Below are positions 1 to 10,328 of a stretch of 64,000 nt of DNA, piece by piece. The translations under genes were made by a program, and so were the position numbers. Origin of the DNA: Schaalia turicensis ACS-279-V-Col4 (GTDB lineage: Bacteria; Actinomycetota; Actinomycetes; Actinomycetales; Actinomycetaceae); the NCBI RefSeq assembly GCF_000296505.1, contig NZ_JH815209.1:252908-316907 (forward strand), written 5' to 3'. The notes beneath the pieces are model-generated. The model was given only the letters and a program-made list of their open reading frames with translations. It had not been told where the DNA came from and made no database searches. Within the stretch, counting starts at the first letter, position 1. The number at the start of each line of letters is the position of its first letter.

Positions 1-1608
1 GACTACCGCAAGGTCTACGCCGCTTACAAGGCAGCGATGGAGCACACCGGCCAACCGACCGTCATTCTGGCGCATACCATTAAGGGCTACGCTCTTGGTT
101 CGCACTTCGCAGGTCGTAACTCAACCCACCAGATGAAGAAGCTGACGCTGGAAGATGCGAAGCAGCTACGAGATCGTCTACAGATTCCGATCACGGACGC
201 AGAGCTCGAACGCGATCCCTACATGCCTCCGTACTACAAGCCGTCTGAGGACGATCCGGCACTCCTCTACATGAAGGAACGTCGCGAGAAGCTTGGCGGT
301 TGGGTTCCCGAGCGTCGTGACGACCGTCAGCCGAAGCTACCACCGTTGCCGACCAAGCCGTTCGAGGGTCTGTCGAAGGGCTCCGGCCCACTCGAGGTCG
401 CAACAACCATGGCACTCGTTCGCCTGTTCAAGGACCTCTTCAAGGACAAGCAGGTTGGCCGTTACTTCGTCCCGATCATTCCTGACGAAGCCCGTACCTT
501 CGGCCTCGACGCGATCTTCCCGTCCGCAAAGATCTTCAACACGCACGGCCAGAATTACACGGCCGTTGACGCTGACATGATGCTCTCCTACAAGGAATCC
601 GAGCAGGGTCAGGTTCTCCACACGGGCATCACCGAGGCCGGCTCCGCCGCTGCCTTCCAGGCTGTTGGCACCGCATACGCGACCCACAACCTGCCGATGG
701 TTCCCGTTTACATCTTCTACTCGATGTTCGGTTTCCAGCGCACCGGCGACCAGTTCTGGGCTGCCGGCGACCAGATGGCGAAGGGCTTCGTCATCGGTGC
801 AACCGCTGGTCGTACCACGCTCGCCGGCGAAGGCCTGCAGCACATGGATGGCAACTCACAGGTTCTGGCTTCCACCAACCGCGCGTTCGTCTCCTACGAC
901 CCGGCATACGCCTACGAACTCCGTTACATCATGGAGGACGGCCTGGCACGCATGTACGGTGAGAACGATGGTCGTGACCCGAACGTCATGTACTACATCA
1001 CCGTCTACAACGAGCCGATTCACCAGCCTGCAGAGCCTCAGAACGTTGACGTTGAAGGTATCAAGAAGGGTATCTACAAGGTCGAGGATCACTCAGGCCA
1101 GGGTCACAAGGTCCAGCTACTCGCTTCCGGCGTGGGTGTGCCGTGGGCACGCGACGCCAAGCGCATGCTTGCTGAAGACTGGGGCGTTGACGCAGCCGTG
1201 TGGTCAGTTACCTCGTGGAACGAACTGCGACGCGACGGCCTGGATGCCGACGAGCACAACTTCCTCCACCCGGAGGAAGCACCGCGCACCGCGTACCTCA
1301 CGCAGAAACTGGCCGGTTGCGAAGGCCCATTCATCGCAACCTCCGACTTCGACACGCTGACCCAGGATCTGATCCGCCAGTGGGTGCCCGGCGAGTACCG
1401 TGTGCTCGGTGCCGACGGCTTCGGTATTTCCGACACCCGCCGTGCAGCACGTCGCTTCTTCCACATCGACGCTGAGTCGCTGGTCGTTCGCACCCTGCAG
1501 ACTCTCGCCGATCAGGGCAAGATCGATCGTAGCGTCGTTGCTCAGGCAATTACGCGCTACGACCTGTTCAACTGCGGAATCGATTCTGTTGCAGACCAGG
1601 CACACTAA
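1..1608 (+). CDS. aceE: pyruvate dehydrogenase E1 component (3' part)
   Basis: Partial gene: the frame is open from base 1 and ends at TAA 1606-1608, giving the last 535 residues of a protein that is normally about 900 residues. It matches the homodimeric AceE-type E1, which decarboxylates pyruvate with thiamine diphosphate and passes the acetyl group to the E2 lipoyl domain. Visible landmarks are the stretch around [22 protein letters not shown], the pyrimidine-binding domain ([20 protein letters not shown]) and the C-terminal domain with DGFGISDTR. Downstream genes converge on it, with a strong hairpin between. The N-terminal ThDP domain lies outside the window. Confidence 0.95.
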   Translation, partial: DYRKVYAAYKAAMEHTGQPTVILAHTIKGYALGSHFAGRNSTHQMKKLTLEDAKQLRDRLQIPITDAELERDPYMPPYYKPSEDDPALLYMKERREKLGGWVPERRDDRQPKLPPLPTKPFEGLSKGSGPLEVATTMALVRLFKDLFKDKQVGRYFVPIIPDEARTFGLDAIFPSAKIFNTHGQNYTAVDADMMLSYKESEQGQVLHTGITEAGSAAAFQAVGTAYATHNLPMVPVYIFYSMFGFQRTGDQFWAAGDQMAKGFVIGATAGRTTLAGEGLQHMDGNSQVLASTNRAFVSYDPAYAYELRYIMEDGLARMYGENDGRDPNVMYYITVYNEPIHQPAEPQNVDVEGIKKGIYKVEDHSGQGHKVQLLASGVGVPWARDAKRMLAEDWGVDAAVWSVTSWNELRRDGLDADEHNFLHPEEAPRTAYLTQKLAGCEGPFIATSDFDTLTQDLIRQWVPGEYRVLGADGFGISDTRRAARRFFHIDAESLVVRTLQTLADQGKIDRSVVAQAITRYDLFNCGIDSVADQAH

Positions 1609-1621
1609 GACGAACTACTAC

Positions 1622-1651
1622 CCTGACGCGGCGCTCAGTCGCCGCGTCAGG
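1622..1651. terminator. hairpin after aceE
   Basis: A perfect 12-base inverted repeat (1622-1633 with 1640-1651, loop ctcagt) lies 13 bases after the aceE stop. No T run follows, so it may stabilise the 3' end rather than terminate alone; a second hairpin follows at once. Confidence 0.5.
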
Positions 1652-1671
1652 CCTCGTCAATAAGACAAACG

Positions 1672-1713
1672 AAAACTGCTGGGATACTCACCCGAGTGTC
1701 CCAGCAGTTTTTT
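1672..1713. terminator. bidirectional terminator between aceE and aspA
   Basis: The stem aaaactgctggga (1672-1684) pairs with tcccagcagtttt (1699-1711). It has an A-rich left flank and a T run on the right, so it can terminate aceE on the plus strand and aspA on the minus strand. Confidence 0.85.
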
Positions 1714-1744
1714 ATGCGCCGAGCGTGCGACGCCATATGAACGA

Positions 1745-3208
1745 TTACTCTTCGTCCTCCAATTCCACGACCGACGGGTCGCCACCCGAGTAGTATCTCA
1801 TGTCGCGGTACTTCGGGCGCAACAGGTTTTCAACGCTGAGCAGTTCATCCAGCGCAGCCTCGTCCAGAAGTCCCATTTCAAGAACAACCTCGCGAACGTT
1901 GCGACCACTACGCGCACACTCGCGACCAACCGCGTCACCGTTCGCGTGCCCGATCACCTCGTTAAGGTAGGTGACAATACCGATCGAGTTCAGGACATTG
2001 TTACGACAGACATCCTCGTTTGCCTCGATGCCGATGACGCAGAGCTCACGCAGGGTCCGTATCGCGTTCGCCAGCAGGTTGATGGACTCAAACAGAGTTT
2101 GGCCGATTACCGGCTCCATGACGTTCAGTTGCAACTGGCCAGCTTCAGCCGCGAAGGTCAGCGCCACATCGTTGCCCATCACCTTGAAGCACACCTGGTT
2201 CACGACCTCCGGGATCACCGGGTTCACCTTCGCCGGCATAATCGACGATCCGGCAGCGCGTTCAGGCAAGCGAATTTCACCCAAGCCCGCACGAGGTCCA
2301 GACGACAGAAGTCGCAGGTCATTGCAGATCTTCGATAGTTTAACCGCAAGACGTTTAATGGAGGCGTGCATCGACACGTAGGCACCAGTATCGGAGGTTG
2401 CTTCCAACAGGTCGTCCGCTCCCCTGATCGGCAGTCCCGTGACCTCACGCAGGCAGTGAACGACGGTGTCCTGATATCCGTCAGGAGTATTCAGGCCAGT
2501 GCCAATAGCGGTCGCGCCAAGGTTAACTTCCAGCAGTAGCGCCGAGTTGTTACGCAGACGCGGGATCTCTTCACCCAAGAGCACACTGAATGCTTCAAAC
2601 TCTTTGCCTAGGCTCATAGGGACGGCATCCTGTAGCTGAGTGCGCCCCATCTTGATGACGTCGCGGAACTGCAAGCCCTTCGATGTGAAAGATTCGATCA
2701 AACGCTCGAGTTCATCCACCAGATCGTCGACCTTCTTGTACAAGCCCAAGCGGAAGCCGGTGGGATAGGCGTCGTTTGTCGACTGAGACTTGTTGACGTG
2801 ATCATTCGGGTTGATGTGCGCGTAGCGTCCCTTCGCGTACCCTAGGTGTTCCAGCGCAAGGTTAGCGACAACTTCGTTTGTATTCATATTGACGCTGGTG
2901 CCCGCACCACCTTGGAACACGTCGATCGGGAACTGATCCAAACAGCGCCCATCTTCCAGGATTTCGTCGCACGCCCAAATAATCGCATCGGCGATTGTGT
3001 CGCTCAGTGTCCCCAGCTTCCGGTTCGCCATTGCTGACGCTTTCTTGACGGCAACCATGCCACGGACAAATTCAGGTTCCTCAGCGATTGTCGAACCGGA
3101 GATCTGATAGTTCTCGATTGCGCGGAGCGTGTGAATACCCCAGTAAACCTCGAGCGGAACTTCTCGTGCGCCCAAGAGGTCTTCCTCGATACGCTTCGTT
3201 TCCCTCAC
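1745..3208 (-). CDS. aspA: aspartate ammonia-lyase
   Basis: Reversible deamination of L-aspartate to fumarate and ammonia; cytosolic homotetramer of the fumarase/aspartase superfamily. The 487 residues match the family length. Signature motifs are [14 protein letters not shown] and the catalytic-loop signature [11 protein letters not shown] near residue 320. The GTG start (3206-3208) is preceded by AAGGAG at a 6-base spacing. It is a single gene with its own upstream region and shares a bidirectional terminator with aceE. The argument for aspartase over fumarase C is overall resemblance (N-terminal ERDLLG-like start, here [11 protein letters not shown]); the class II fumarase alternative is unlikely. 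Confidence 0.93.
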   Translation of the reverse strand: MRETKRIEEDLLGAREVPLEVYWGIHTLRAIENYQISGSTIAEEPEFVRGMVAVKKASAMANRKLGTLSDTIADAIIWACDEILEDGRCLDQFPIDVFQGGAGTSVNMNTNEVVANLALEHLGYAKGRYAHINPNDHVNKSQSTNDAYPTGFRLGLYKKVDDLVDELERLIESFTSKGLQFRDVIKMGRTQLQDAVPMSLGKEFEAFSVLLGEEIPRLRNNSALLLEVNLGATAIGTGLNTPDGYQDTVVHCLREVTGLPIRGADDLLEATSDTGAYVSMHASIKRLAVKLSKICNDLRLLSSGPRAGLGEIRLPERAAGSSIMPAKVNPVIPEVVNQVCFKVMGNDVALTFAAEAGQLQLNVMEPVIGQTLFESINLLANAIRTLRELCVIGIEANEDVCRNNVLNSIGIVTYLNEVIGHANGDAVGRECARSGRNVREVVLEMGLLDEAALDELLSVENLLRPKYRDMRYYSGGDPSVVELEDEE

Positions 3209-3336
3209 CTGCGACTCCTTCGTCTGTGGTTACGTGTACTGAGCGATGCTTGTGAGCATGCTCAGCTTCACTACTGTGTTGCGCTATCTATGGTGACGTA
3301 AATCTAGGACGAAAGTCCACGACTTGCCGAAACTAC

Positions 3337-3400
3337 ACAAAAGAAAAACCGTCTCATCACCTTTTCTTGACCGAAGTCAAAGAAGATGAAAAAGACGGTC
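3337..3400 (-). terminator. terminator after the ACP-like gene
   Basis: Read on the minus strand, ACCGTCT (3393-3399) pairs with AGACGGT (3348-3354) around an inner TTGAC/GTCAA stem, followed by a TTTTTCTTTTG tract. It ends the DUF3145/ACP-like transcript. Confidence 0.7.
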
Positions 3401-3417
3401 CTCGAACGCGGTTTCAC

Positions 3418-3768
3418 CTACATGCGCCCCGCAACATCGGAAAGCACATCGTCCACTGTCTCCCACGCATCAACCTCAGTATCTCGAATCGATAGCTTCA
3501 ACTCGTGTTCAATGCGTGCAACGATCGCGTACCTGACCAACGTATCGATATCCAGATCCTTTTTCAGCGTCAGGTCACCGCGCGCATCTTCGGGGGCAAG
3601 ATCGACAAATTCCAAGATGGCATCCATCGTCACCTCACGCGCGTGCTCAGTTTTAGGGGACGAGGCCTCCCCCGCTTCATTGATCGCACCGCCTGTTTCA
3701 GGGGAGATATCGGACTTCTCCCCTTCAGCGTTGAGCGTGTACCCGAGCAGGTCAGCGATCGAACCCAC
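3418..3768 (-). CDS. acyl carrier protein-like protein lacking the attachment serine
   Basis: 116 residues. Residues about 45-114 match the ACP four-helix fold (DLTLKKDLDIDTLVRYAIV, then EHELKLSIRDTEVDAWETVDDVL). Normal ACPs have Asp-Ser-Leu at the start of helix II, and the Ser carries phosphopantetheine. Here the triplet is Asp75-Thr76-Leu77 (codon ACG at 3541-3543), so normal loading is unlikely. Residues 1-40 are a non-conserved acidic extension. The GTG start (3766-3768) lies 3 bases after the DUF3145 stop, implying translational coupling. In other actinobacteria DUF3145 sits next to the FAS II genes fabD-fabH-acpP-fabF, so this pair looks like a remnant of that cluster. Function unknown. 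Confidence 0.8.
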   Translation of the reverse strand: MGSIADLLGYTLNAEGEKSDISPETGGAINEAGEASSPKTEHAREVTMDAILEFVDLAPEDARGDLTLKKDLDIDTLVRYAIVARIEHELKLSIRDTEVDAWETVDDVLSDVAGRM

Positions 3769-3771
3769 CGG

Positions 3772-4275
3772 TTAGCCGACCTTGGAATTCAGATAGCGAA
3801 CCGGTGCGCCGGCACCGGCGTGACGGAAGGATTCCAGCTCATCGTCCCACGCTTGTCCGAGGGCAAGATCAAGGCCTTCGCGCAATTCCTCGTAATTCGT
3901 GGCGCTCTCAATGGCGGCACGAATACGGTCTTCAGGAACGACGACGTTTCCGACAGTGTCCATCTGCGAGTGGAAGATGCCGAGTGATGGAGTATGAGCC
4001 CAGCGACCACCGTCCGTGGAAGCCGTGGCTTCTTCGGTGACCTCGTAGCGCAGGTGTTCCCAGCCACGCAGAGCTGAGGCGAGGCGCGCACCCGAGTCGA
4101 CCGGTCCGACCCACGAGAACTCGCAACGCACCATGCCGGGAGCAGCGTCTTGCGCGGTCCACTGAAGACGCACATCTTGACCGAGAGCCGTACCAACTGC
4201 CCATTCGATATGTGGGCACAGCGCGGGCGGTGTTGAATGCACGAAAAGTACACCGCGGGTGTATGTCCCTCTCAA
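3772..4275 (-). CDS. DUF3145 family protein
   Basis: 167 residues from a TTG start. The typical DUF3145 opening is present (TRGVLFVHSTPPALCPHIEWAVG), followed by SGARLASALRGWEHLRYEVTEE and TPSLGIFHSQMDTVGNVVVPEDRIRA. This family is restricted to actinobacteria and has no established function. The TTG at 4273-4275 has GGAGG five bases upstream; an ATG at 4285-4287 would add four residues but has a poor ribosome site. It is coupled to the ACP-like gene downstream. In other genera it neighbours fatty-acid synthase II genes, which are absent here. Confidence 0.88.
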   Translation of the reverse strand: MRGTYTRGVLFVHSTPPALCPHIEWAVGTALGQDVRLQWTAQDAAPGMVRCEFSWVGPVDSGARLASALRGWEHLRYEVTEEATASTDGGRWAHTPSLGIFHSQMDTVGNVVVPEDRIRAAIESATNYEELREGLDLALGQAWDDELESFRHAGAGAPVRYLNSKVG

Positions 4276-4361
4276 TGTGACCTCCATAGTCTTTGAGGAT
4301 CGTCTTCCCCTACGCCCTCAACTAGCACTGCCACATCTCACAACGGTGTAATTTAACTGTA

Positions 4362-4401
4362 AACGCCGTCGCACCATATAGCAAGAGGGTGCGACGGCGT
4401 T
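4362..4401 (-). terminator. hairpin after def
   Basis: A 14-base inverted repeat (4362-4375 with 4388-4401, aacgccgtcgcacc arms) lies between def and DUF3145 on the minus strand. Only a broken T tract follows (TTTACAGTTAAATT). Confidence 0.6.
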
Positions 4402-4413
4402 GCAACGACTCGA

Positions 4414-4908
4414 TCAGAAGTGTGAGTTACGAATGTCCCTCAAAGCCTTCTTACGAGTCTTACGATCCAGGCGATCAATGTAGATCATGCCATCCAAGTG
4501 ATCGCACTCGTGCTGCAGGCAACGAGCCATCAGCTCTTCACCTTCAACAACGATCGTCTTACCGTCCAGGTTGATGCCTTCGACGCGCGCATACCACGCG
4601 CGTTCGGTCGGATACCAGAGATCAGGAACTGACAGGCACCCTTCATCACCGTCTTGGAATTCGTCAGCCGACAGTTCCACAATCTTCGGGTTGAGGACGT
4701 AGCCGATTTCGCCGTCAATGTTCCACGAGAACGCACGAAGACCGACACCGATCTGGTTGGCGGCAAGACCTGCGCGGCCTTCCATGTCAACACCTTCAAG
4801 CAGATCCTCGACCAGCAGCTTCACCGAAGCATCAATATCCGTGATCGGATCGCACTGGGTGCGCAGAATCGGATCGCCGATGATGCGAATATCGCGGATT
4901 GCCATCAT
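4414..4908 (-). CDS. def: peptide deformylase
   Basis: Removes the N-formyl group from nascent polypeptides; metal-dependent cytosolic enzyme. All three family motifs are visible in 164 residues: GLAANQ (47-52), EGCLSVP with metal-ligand Cys91 (89-95), and HECDH (133-137). The ATG (4906-4908) overlaps the proS stop as ATGA, and GGAGG lies just upstream inside the proS tail; a second in-frame ATG follows immediately. Coupling with proS links tRNA charging to nascent-chain processing. Confidence 0.96.
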   Translation of the reverse strand: MMAIRDIRIIGDPILRTQCDPITDIDASVKLLVEDLLEGVDMEGRAGLAANQIGVGLRAFSWNIDGEIGYVLNPKIVELSADEFQDGDEGCLSVPDLWYPTERAWYARVEGINLDGKTIVVEGEELMARCLQHECDHLDGMIYIDRLDRKTRKKALRDIRNSHF

Positions 4909-6716
4909 TTGCCTCCAAGAATCTCAGCGTGAGCAGCCTTCAGAGCTTCAACGGCCTGCGCGAGTGGCATTTCGGTCTTTTCACCGGTGGCGCGCTGACG
5001 AACCTCGACCAGACCATCCTTCAGGCCACGGCCAACAACCAGAGCCAGTGGAATACCGATGAGCTCGGCGTCAGCGAACTTGACGCCAGCCGAGACCTTG
5101 CGACGATCATCGTAGAGGACGTCCATGCCGGCGGCTTCGAGTTCTTCAGCGAGGCCCTTGGCAGTGTCGAAGAGCTCATCGCCCTTACCGGTTGCCAGAA
5201 CGTGCACGTCGAACGGTGCGATCTGAGCCGGCCACGCCAAACCCTTATCGTCGTGGTTCGACTCAGCGAGTGCTGCGAGCACGCGGGAAACGCCGATGCC
5301 GTACGAGCCCATGGTGACAACCTGGGACTTGCCGTTCTCGTCGAGAACCGTCAGGCCCAGAGCCTCCGCATACTTGCGACCAAGCTGGAAAATGTGGCCA
5401 ATTTCGATGCCTCGTTCGAGGTGAAGCGAACCTGAACCGTCGGGAGCCTGATCGCCTTCGCGAACCTCGGCGGCCTCGATGGTGCCGTCGACTGCAAAAT
5501 CGCGTCCCATAACCAGGTCGATCACATGGTGACGATCCTGGTTTGCGCCGGTCACCCAGGTGGTGCCCTCAACGACGCGAGGATCCACAAGATAGCGGAC
5601 GGAACCGGTCGGGTTCCCATCCTCGTCGGTTGTACGTGCCGGCGAGTTCGGTCCGATCACCTGCGGGCCAATGTAGCCACGGACCAGTTCGGGGTGATCC
5701 TCGAAGTCCTTGTCGGTTGCCATCTCAACTTCGGCGGGTGCGACAGCTGCTTCGAGGCGCTTCATGTCGACCTCACGGTCACCGGGCAGGCCAATGACGA
5801 GCAGTTCACGCGAGCCGCCAGGCTGGGTCAGAACGACGACAACATTCTTCAACGTGTCAGCTGAGGTCCATGCACGACCGTCTTCACGCGGGTATTGTGC
5901 GTTCAGCAGATCAACGAGGGACTCAATGGTCGCACAATCCGGGGTCGGAACAACGCGAGCCGGACCCACGTTGGACGCATCGACCGGATCCGGTGCCGAC
6001 GTCGTCACTGCCTCAGCGTTTGCTGCATAACCACCGGGTGAACGAACGAAGGTGTCTTCGCCGATCGGGCTGGGGTGCAGGAATTCTTCCGAACGCGAGC
6101 CACCCATGGCGCCCGACATTGCGGACACGATGACGAATTCAAGACCAAGGCGGTTGAAGATCCGCTGGTAGGTCTCGCGCTGCGCATTGTAGGAAGCGTC
6201 CAGGCCCTCGTCGGTAAGGTCGAAGGAGTAGGCATCCTTCATGACGAATTCGCGACCTCGAATCAGGCCTGCACGCGGGCGAGCTTCGTCGCGATACTTC
6301 GTCTGAATCTGGTACAGGGTGGTCGGCAGATCCTTGTATGAGGAATACATGTCTTTCACCAGTAGGGTGAACATTTCCTCATGGGTGGGAGCCAGCAGGT
6401 AATCCCCCGCCTTGCGGTCGTTCAGCTTGAACAGCGTCGGACCGTATTCTTCCCAACGGTTCGTTGCCTTGTAGGGCTCTGCCGGGATCAGACCCGGGAA
6501 GTGAACTTCCTGAGCGCCCATGCGATCCATTTCTTCACGGACGATGCCTTCGACCTTGCGCAGAACGCGCAGGCCAAGAGGCAACCACGTGTAGATACCG
6601 GGGGCAGTGCGTCGGATGTAGCCGGCACGAACAAGGAGCTTGTGGGAATCGACCTCAGCGTCAGCTGGGTCTTCGCGCAAAGTGCGCACAAAGTATGACG
6701 ATAGAGTTCTCAGCAC
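4905..6716 (-). CDS. proS: prolyl-tRNA synthetase
   Basis: Class II aminoacyl-tRNA synthetase charging tRNA-Pro. It is the bacterial type with an editing (YbaK-like) insertion between motifs 2 and 3. Landmarks are [40 protein letters not shown] (motif 2), a region near residues 225-390 matching the insertion, and [14 protein letters not shown] (motif 3), followed by the anticodon-binding domain. I chose GTG 6714-6716, giving 603 residues that start [15 protein letters not shown] as in homologues. An in-frame upstream extension to 6764 is possible but does not look like family sequence. The gene overlaps def by four bases. Confidence 0.95.
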   Translation of the reverse strand: MLRTLSSYFVRTLREDPADAEVDSHKLLVRAGYIRRTAPGIYTWLPLGLRVLRKVEGIVREEMDRMGAQEVHFPGLIPAEPYKATNRWEEYGPTLFKLNDRKAGDYLLAPTHEEMFTLLVKDMYSSYKDLPTTLYQIQTKYRDEARPRAGLIRGREFVMKDAYSFDLTDEGLDASYNAQRETYQRIFNRLGLEFVIVSAMSGAMGGSRSEEFLHPSPIGEDTFVRSPGGYAANAEAVTTSAPDPVDASNVGPARVVPTPDCATIESLVDLLNAQYPREDGRAWTSADTLKNVVVVLTQPGGSRELLVIGLPGDREVDMKRLEAAVAPAEVEMATDKDFEDHPELVRGYIGPQVIGPNSPARTTDEDGNPTGSVRYLVDPRVVEGTTWVTGANQDRHHVIDLVMGRDFAVDGTIEAAEVREGDQAPDGSGSLHLERGIEIGHIFQLGRKYAEALGLTVLDENGKSQVVTMGSYGIGVSRVLAALAESNHDDKGLAWPAQIAPFDVHVLATGKGDELFDTAKGLAEELEAAGMDVLYDDRRKVSAGVKFADAELIGIPLALVVGRGLKDGLVEVRQRATGEKTEMPLAQAVEALKAAHAEILGGK

Positions 6717-6802
6717 GCCTTCAAGATTAGTGCACCACGTCAGTGGTGTGCACCTTGAGGTCATCGACGAGGCCGAGCTCCTCTTTTCTCACACATTGAC
6801 GT

Positions 6803-7249
6803 TCAGGCTCTCACGCCCACGAAGCGCCTAGCCGTACGAGCATTGAGTTCTTTTTCGGCGACTTTAGGGTGTGTTCGGTAATAGTGCTCTGCTCGCCAGC
6901 CGGGGTACATCCATGTTGGCAGGCTCTGTCCACACATAATCCAGACAGCGATCAAGGGAACCAATGCAAAAAGGAAGATGACAATAGTGCGTTCGAACAG
7001 TGTCTCGTGGCCGATGATGGTCTGAGCACTGTAGGCACCGACTGCGATCCACAGGCACCCAACAACGGGCACAGCCGGCCAAATGATCGCTTGGATCTGA
7101 GGAATAACTGGAGTGGGGCTATACGGGAACAATCGTTCCATGGCAACGACGCGTGTACGACGAGTGAGACCAGCCCATACCCAGCACCAGCCAACAATGA
7201 TGGTAAGGCCAGTTACTACGAGCATTGCTACGCCAGCCCACGGCGCCAT
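6803..7249 (-). CDS. small integral membrane protein, function unknown
   Basis: 148 residues with about three hydrophobic segments (roughly 4-25, 49-72 and 86-106) and a charged C-terminal tail from about residue 118. The ATG has an excellent AAAGGAGG four bases upstream, which argues that it is real. I do not recognise the family. It lies 86 bases upstream of proS on the same strand and 103 bases downstream of the SRPBCC-like gene. No catalytic motif is visible. Confidence 0.7.
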   Translation of the reverse strand: MAPWAGVAMLVVTGLTIIVGWCWVWAGLTRRTRVVAMERLFPYSPTPVIPQIQAIIWPAVPVVGCLWIAVGAYSAQTIIGHETLFERTIVIFLFALVPLIAVWIMCGQSLPTWMYPGWRAEHYYRTHPKVAEKELNARTARRFVGVRA

Positions 7250-7352
7250 ATGTCCTCCTTTGGACCAGCCCGTCTAGCACAAACGATTTTGGCGAGCCAC
7301 GACGGTTTCTCTAGTGTAACCGTCGAACGCGCCACGCGTCTGATTCAGAACG

Positions 7353-7847
7353 TTAGATGGACTCAGCTGCCTTACGGATGTCGCGAAGCATCATCATCGC
7401 CCCGTAGGTTTCAAGGGAAAGCAATCCGTAGAGCTTTGCCTTGTCAAGGTTGGTTCCGTCGCTGGTGTGACGTTCGCGCATATGGAGCATCGTGCGACCA
7501 TTACCCAAGTCGAGCAGGGCAAGAACGCACGTTCCCATCTGATCGATTTCTTCACCCTCGGTTCCAGGCTTGGGAGCATTCAGGATGATGCACGATTCTT
7601 CCTCTTTAGCCTTTAGCAAGGATTCGTCTTCAAGAGCAGCTTCGATGATCGACCAGACAGTAGAAGCCGGAGCGTTAATTCGAACTGCTCGATCAACCTG
7701 AACGTCAGCGCGGGGCACAAGAAGATCACCGGGAAGTGAAATCAAGGCTTCTGAAGCGGTCAGACCCAGACGTTTCGGGAAACCGGTGGCGTACAGTGAG
7801 GCGCCGGTTGCAAGCAGTCCCAGACCGAAGGCACGTGATTTTTTCAT
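7353..7847 (-). CDS. SRPBCC-like exported or membrane-anchored protein
   Basis: 164 residues. The N-terminus (KKSRAFGLGLLATGASLYATG) looks like a signal or anchor segment. The rest contains a polyketide-cyclase/SRPBCC-like opening (RAVRINAPASTVWSIIEA) and ends in a helix. The assignment is by pattern only; the ligand is unknown. AAGGA lies nine bases before the ATG. It sits 17 bases downstream of ispG and is probably cotranscribed with it. Confidence 0.65.
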   Translation of the reverse strand: MKKSRAFGLGLLATGASLYATGFPKRLGLTASEALISLPGDLLVPRADVQVDRAVRINAPASTVWSIIEAALEDESLLKAKEEESCIILNAPKPGTEGEEIDQMGTCVLALLDLGNGRTMLHMRERHTSDGTNLDKAKLYGLLSLETYGAMMMLRDIRKAAESI

Positions 7848-7864
7848 TCTTGCAAGTCCTTTTC

Positions 7865-9022
7865 TTAGCGACCGACGGGAATAACTTCGACTTGACCATC
7901 CCCCTCAGTCAGACCCATTTCTTCAGCTAGCGCGTGTGCGCGAGCAATCAGAGTTTCAACGATCTGATCTTCGGGAACGGTGTCAACAACTTCACCGCGA
8001 ATGAAGATCTGGCCCTTGCCGTTGCCCGACGCGACACCAAGGTCGGCTTCGCGAGCTTCACCAGGTCCGTTAACGACGCACCCCATGACGGCAACACGCA
8101 ACGGAACGGTCAATTCCTTGAGACCTTCGGTGACGTTTTCTGCCAAGGTCCACACGTCAACTTGCGCGCGGCCACACGACGGGCATGAAACGATTTCAAG
8201 AGTGCGATCACGAAGCCCCATGTATTCAAGAAGCTTGGTGCCAACCTTGACTTCCTCGACCGGAGGCGCAGACAAGGACACGCGGATCGTGTCACCAATG
8301 CCTTCTGAAAGAAGAACCGAGAATGCGGACACCGACTTGATGGTGCCTTGGAATGCGGGACCGGCTTCGGTCACACCGAGGTGCAGTGGCCAGTCGCCCT
8401 TTTCCGACAGCTGGCGGTATGCCTCAACCATGGTGAGAACATCATGGTGCTTCACGGAGATCTTGAAGTCGTGGAAGTCATTTTCTTCGAACAGTGACGC
8501 TTCCCAGACTGCCGATTCAACGAGGGCCTCGGGAGTCGCCTTGCCGTACTTCTTCAGCAGACGAGGATCCAGCGAACCAGCATTCACGCCAATGCGCAAA
8601 GAAACACCGGCGTCGGATGCCGCCTTACAGATTTCTTTCACCTGGTCGTCGAACTTGCGGATGTTACCGGGGTTCACGCGGACAGCTCCACAGCCCGCAT
8701 CAATGGCTGCAAACACGTACTTCGGGTTGAAGTGAATATCCGCGATAACGGGGATACGCGATTGCTGTGCGATGATCGCAAGCGCCTCAGCGTCCTTATC
8801 CGTCGGGCATGCGACACGAACGATGTCGCACCCTGCTGCGGTGAGCTCTGCAATCTGCTGCAAAGTTGCACCGATGTCGTGGGTTTTCGTTGTGGTCATC
8901 GACTGGACAGAAACGGGGGCGCCACCACCAACGCGAACATCTCCAACCATGATCGACCGCGTCTTCTTACGCGGGAACGGAGACGTCTTTACTGCGGGGA
9001 TGCCTAAAGATATTTCACTCAC
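7865..9022 (-). CDS. ispG: 4-hydroxy-3-methylbut-2-enyl diphosphate synthase
   Basis: Penultimate step of the MEP isoprenoid pathway, converting MEcPP to HMBPP with a [4Fe-4S] cluster. 385 residues. Visible motifs are [21 protein letters not shown] near the N-terminus, the TIM-barrel strands ([15 protein letters not shown]), and the cluster cysteines in SCPSCGR and [11 protein letters not shown] chose GTG 9020-9022 because homologues begin SEISLG; a GTG at 9040 adds six residues. dxr of the same pathway lies about 2.5 kb upstream on the same strand. Confidence 0.96.
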   Translation of the reverse strand: MSEISLGIPAVKTSPFPRKKTRSIMVGDVRVGGGAPVSVQSMTTTKTHDIGATLQQIAELTAAGCDIVRVACPTDKDAEALAIIAQQSRIPVIADIHFNPKYVFAAIDAGCGAVRVNPGNIRKFDDQVKEICKAASDAGVSLRIGVNAGSLDPRLLKKYGKATPEALVESAVWEASLFEENDFHDFKISVKHHDVLTMVEAYRQLSEKGDWPLHLGVTEAGPAFQGTIKSVSAFSVLLSEGIGDTIRVSLSAPPVEEVKVGTKLLEYMGLRDRTLEIVSCPSCGRAQVDVWTLAENVTEGLKELTVPLRVAVMGCVVNGPGEAREADLGVASGNGKGQIFIRGEVVDTVPEDQIVETLIARAHALAEEMGLTEGDGQVEVIPVGR

Positions 9023-9151
9023 GCGCTCATTATCTCCCACTTCGGCTGTTTCTTCTTAGCGCAAAGGTGTGGGAAAGGTTAATGAAGATATGTCACTGTC
9101 ACCATTTAGTCTCTGCATTTCACTCAATGGACGCGAATTCAAGGGAGAAAC

Positions 9152-9271
9152 ATGGAAACCCGCGCTTTCACTTCACACCGGGCATCCGTTATCGGTGTTG
9201 GTACAAGGTAACTCGGAACTGACTGGGGTGATGTGAGTCCTCAAGCAGCTAAGGAGCTACTGGAGGTTAAC
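9152..9271 (+). pseudogene. remnant of an aldo/keto reductase N-terminus
   Basis: An ATG with a good ribosome site (AAGGGAGAAAC) opens a frame reading METRAFTSHRASVIGVGTR, then TAA (9209-9211), then in the same frame LGTDWGDVSPQAAKELLEV. Aldo/keto reductases commonly start with SVIGLGTWQLGADWGDVSEEDA, so the frame matches the family on both sides of a stop that falls near the expected Trp. Similarity disappears at about 9271, at the end of the oppositely oriented lyase gene. I infer a decayed, C-terminally deleted gene. Confidence 0.6.
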
Positions 9272-10316
9272 ACGCAGACGAGGTCGCAATCCACTGAAGG
9301 AGGGCAGCTTCGTCTTCATCTGTGGTGGACCACGAAATGACGAAACGAACCGCCACCGTGTCGGCGACCGGCGCCCATTTTTCGATAGCAAAACGCTCGC
9401 GCGCGTCCTCAGCCATTTCAAGCGGGAGAATCGGGAAGAGCTGGTTCGTCGGAGAATCCACCAGCATCTCAAAACCGGCGTCTTTGAATGCCTGTTCGAT
9501 CCGCTGAGCGCGCTGGGTAGCCTCGCGCGTAATGCGAAGGTACAGACCGTCGGCGAACATCGTGCGGAACTGCGAGCCCAGGATCCAGCCCTTCGACGCC
9601 AGTCCGCCGTGGATCTTCATCATCGCACGCAGTGAGTAGTCAGCCTTTGACGCGGCGGGCAGGACCAGGGCTTCACCCATCATCATTCCGCACTTGGCGC
9701 CACCAATGGAGAACGCATCGGTCAGCGTTGCCAGGTCAGCGAAGGTCACGTCATTTGCTGACGACCCCATCGCATATCCCAAACGCGCGCCATCAACGTA
9801 AAGGCCAACGCCGAAGGAATGACAGATCTCAGAAATCGCAGTCAGTCGTTCGAGCGAATACAACGTTCCAAGCTCCGTGGGCTGGGAAATATACACCAGG
9901 CCCGGCGCAGTCACATGCTCACGCACACCGCCGTCGCGCCATTCAAGAAGAGTCGCTTCGAGCTCACTTGGGTCCATCAGGCCATCATGCGAAGGAATCG
10001 TATGAACACGGTGCCCAGAATTTTCAATCGCACCGGCTTCGTGGGTAGCAATATGACCGTCAGCGGTGGCGATCACTGACTGCCACGGGCGCAAAAACAG
10101 GTCGATCGCAAGATCGTTAATCAGGGTTCCACCGGCCATGAAACGGACTGCTCCACCGGGAATACCGCACTGGTCGAGGATCAGCTTTTCAGCTTCATCG
10201 CAGATCGCATCCATTCCATAACCGGGGAACTTCTGCATTCCAAACGCCGTCAAATCGGCAAGAATCTGCGGGTGAGCAGTCGCGGAATAGTCGTTCGTAA
10301 AAACAGCCTTGGCCAT
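9267..10316 (-). CDS. low-specificity threonine aldolase / beta-eliminating lyase family
   Basis: PLP-dependent fold-type I enzyme, 349 residues. TNDYSATAHP at the N-terminus, GGTLINDLAI (62-71), DGARLGYA with PLP-contacting Asp175, and GGAKCGMMMGE with probable Schiff-base Lys208 all match the family. Family members cleave L-threonine or L-allo-threonine to glycine and acetaldehyde, but the substrate cannot be fixed from sequence. GGAG lies five bases before the ATG. It is 12 bases downstream of rseP and probably in its operon. Confidence 0.85.
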   Translation of the reverse strand: MAKAVFTNDYSATAHPQILADLTAFGMQKFPGYGMDAICDEAEKLILDQCGIPGGAVRFMAGGTLINDLAIDLFLRPWQSVIATADGHIATHEAGAIENSGHRVHTIPSHDGLMDPSELEATLLEWRDGGVREHVTAPGLVYISQPTELGTLYSLERLTAISEICHSFGVGLYVDGARLGYAMGSSANDVTFADLATLTDAFSIGGAKCGMMMGEALVLPAASKADYSLRAMMKIHGGLASKGWILGSQFRTMFADGLYLRITREATQRAQRIEQAFKDAGFEMLVDSPTNQLFPILPLEMAEDARERFAIEKWAPVADTVAVRFVISWSTTDEDEAALLQWIATSSAC

Positions 10317-10328
10317 TTCAACTCCAGT

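Noticed and set aside
6733..6753. Imperfect inverted repeat (gtgcaccac/gtggtgtgcac) upstream of proS as a T-box or similar
   Set aside because: Arms are offset by two bases, the region is too short for a T-box, and no specifier or antiterminator is visible.
9152..9208. Functional 19-residue peptide gene
   Set aside because: The better explanation is a truncated aldo/keto reductase start, because family-like sequence continues past the stop.
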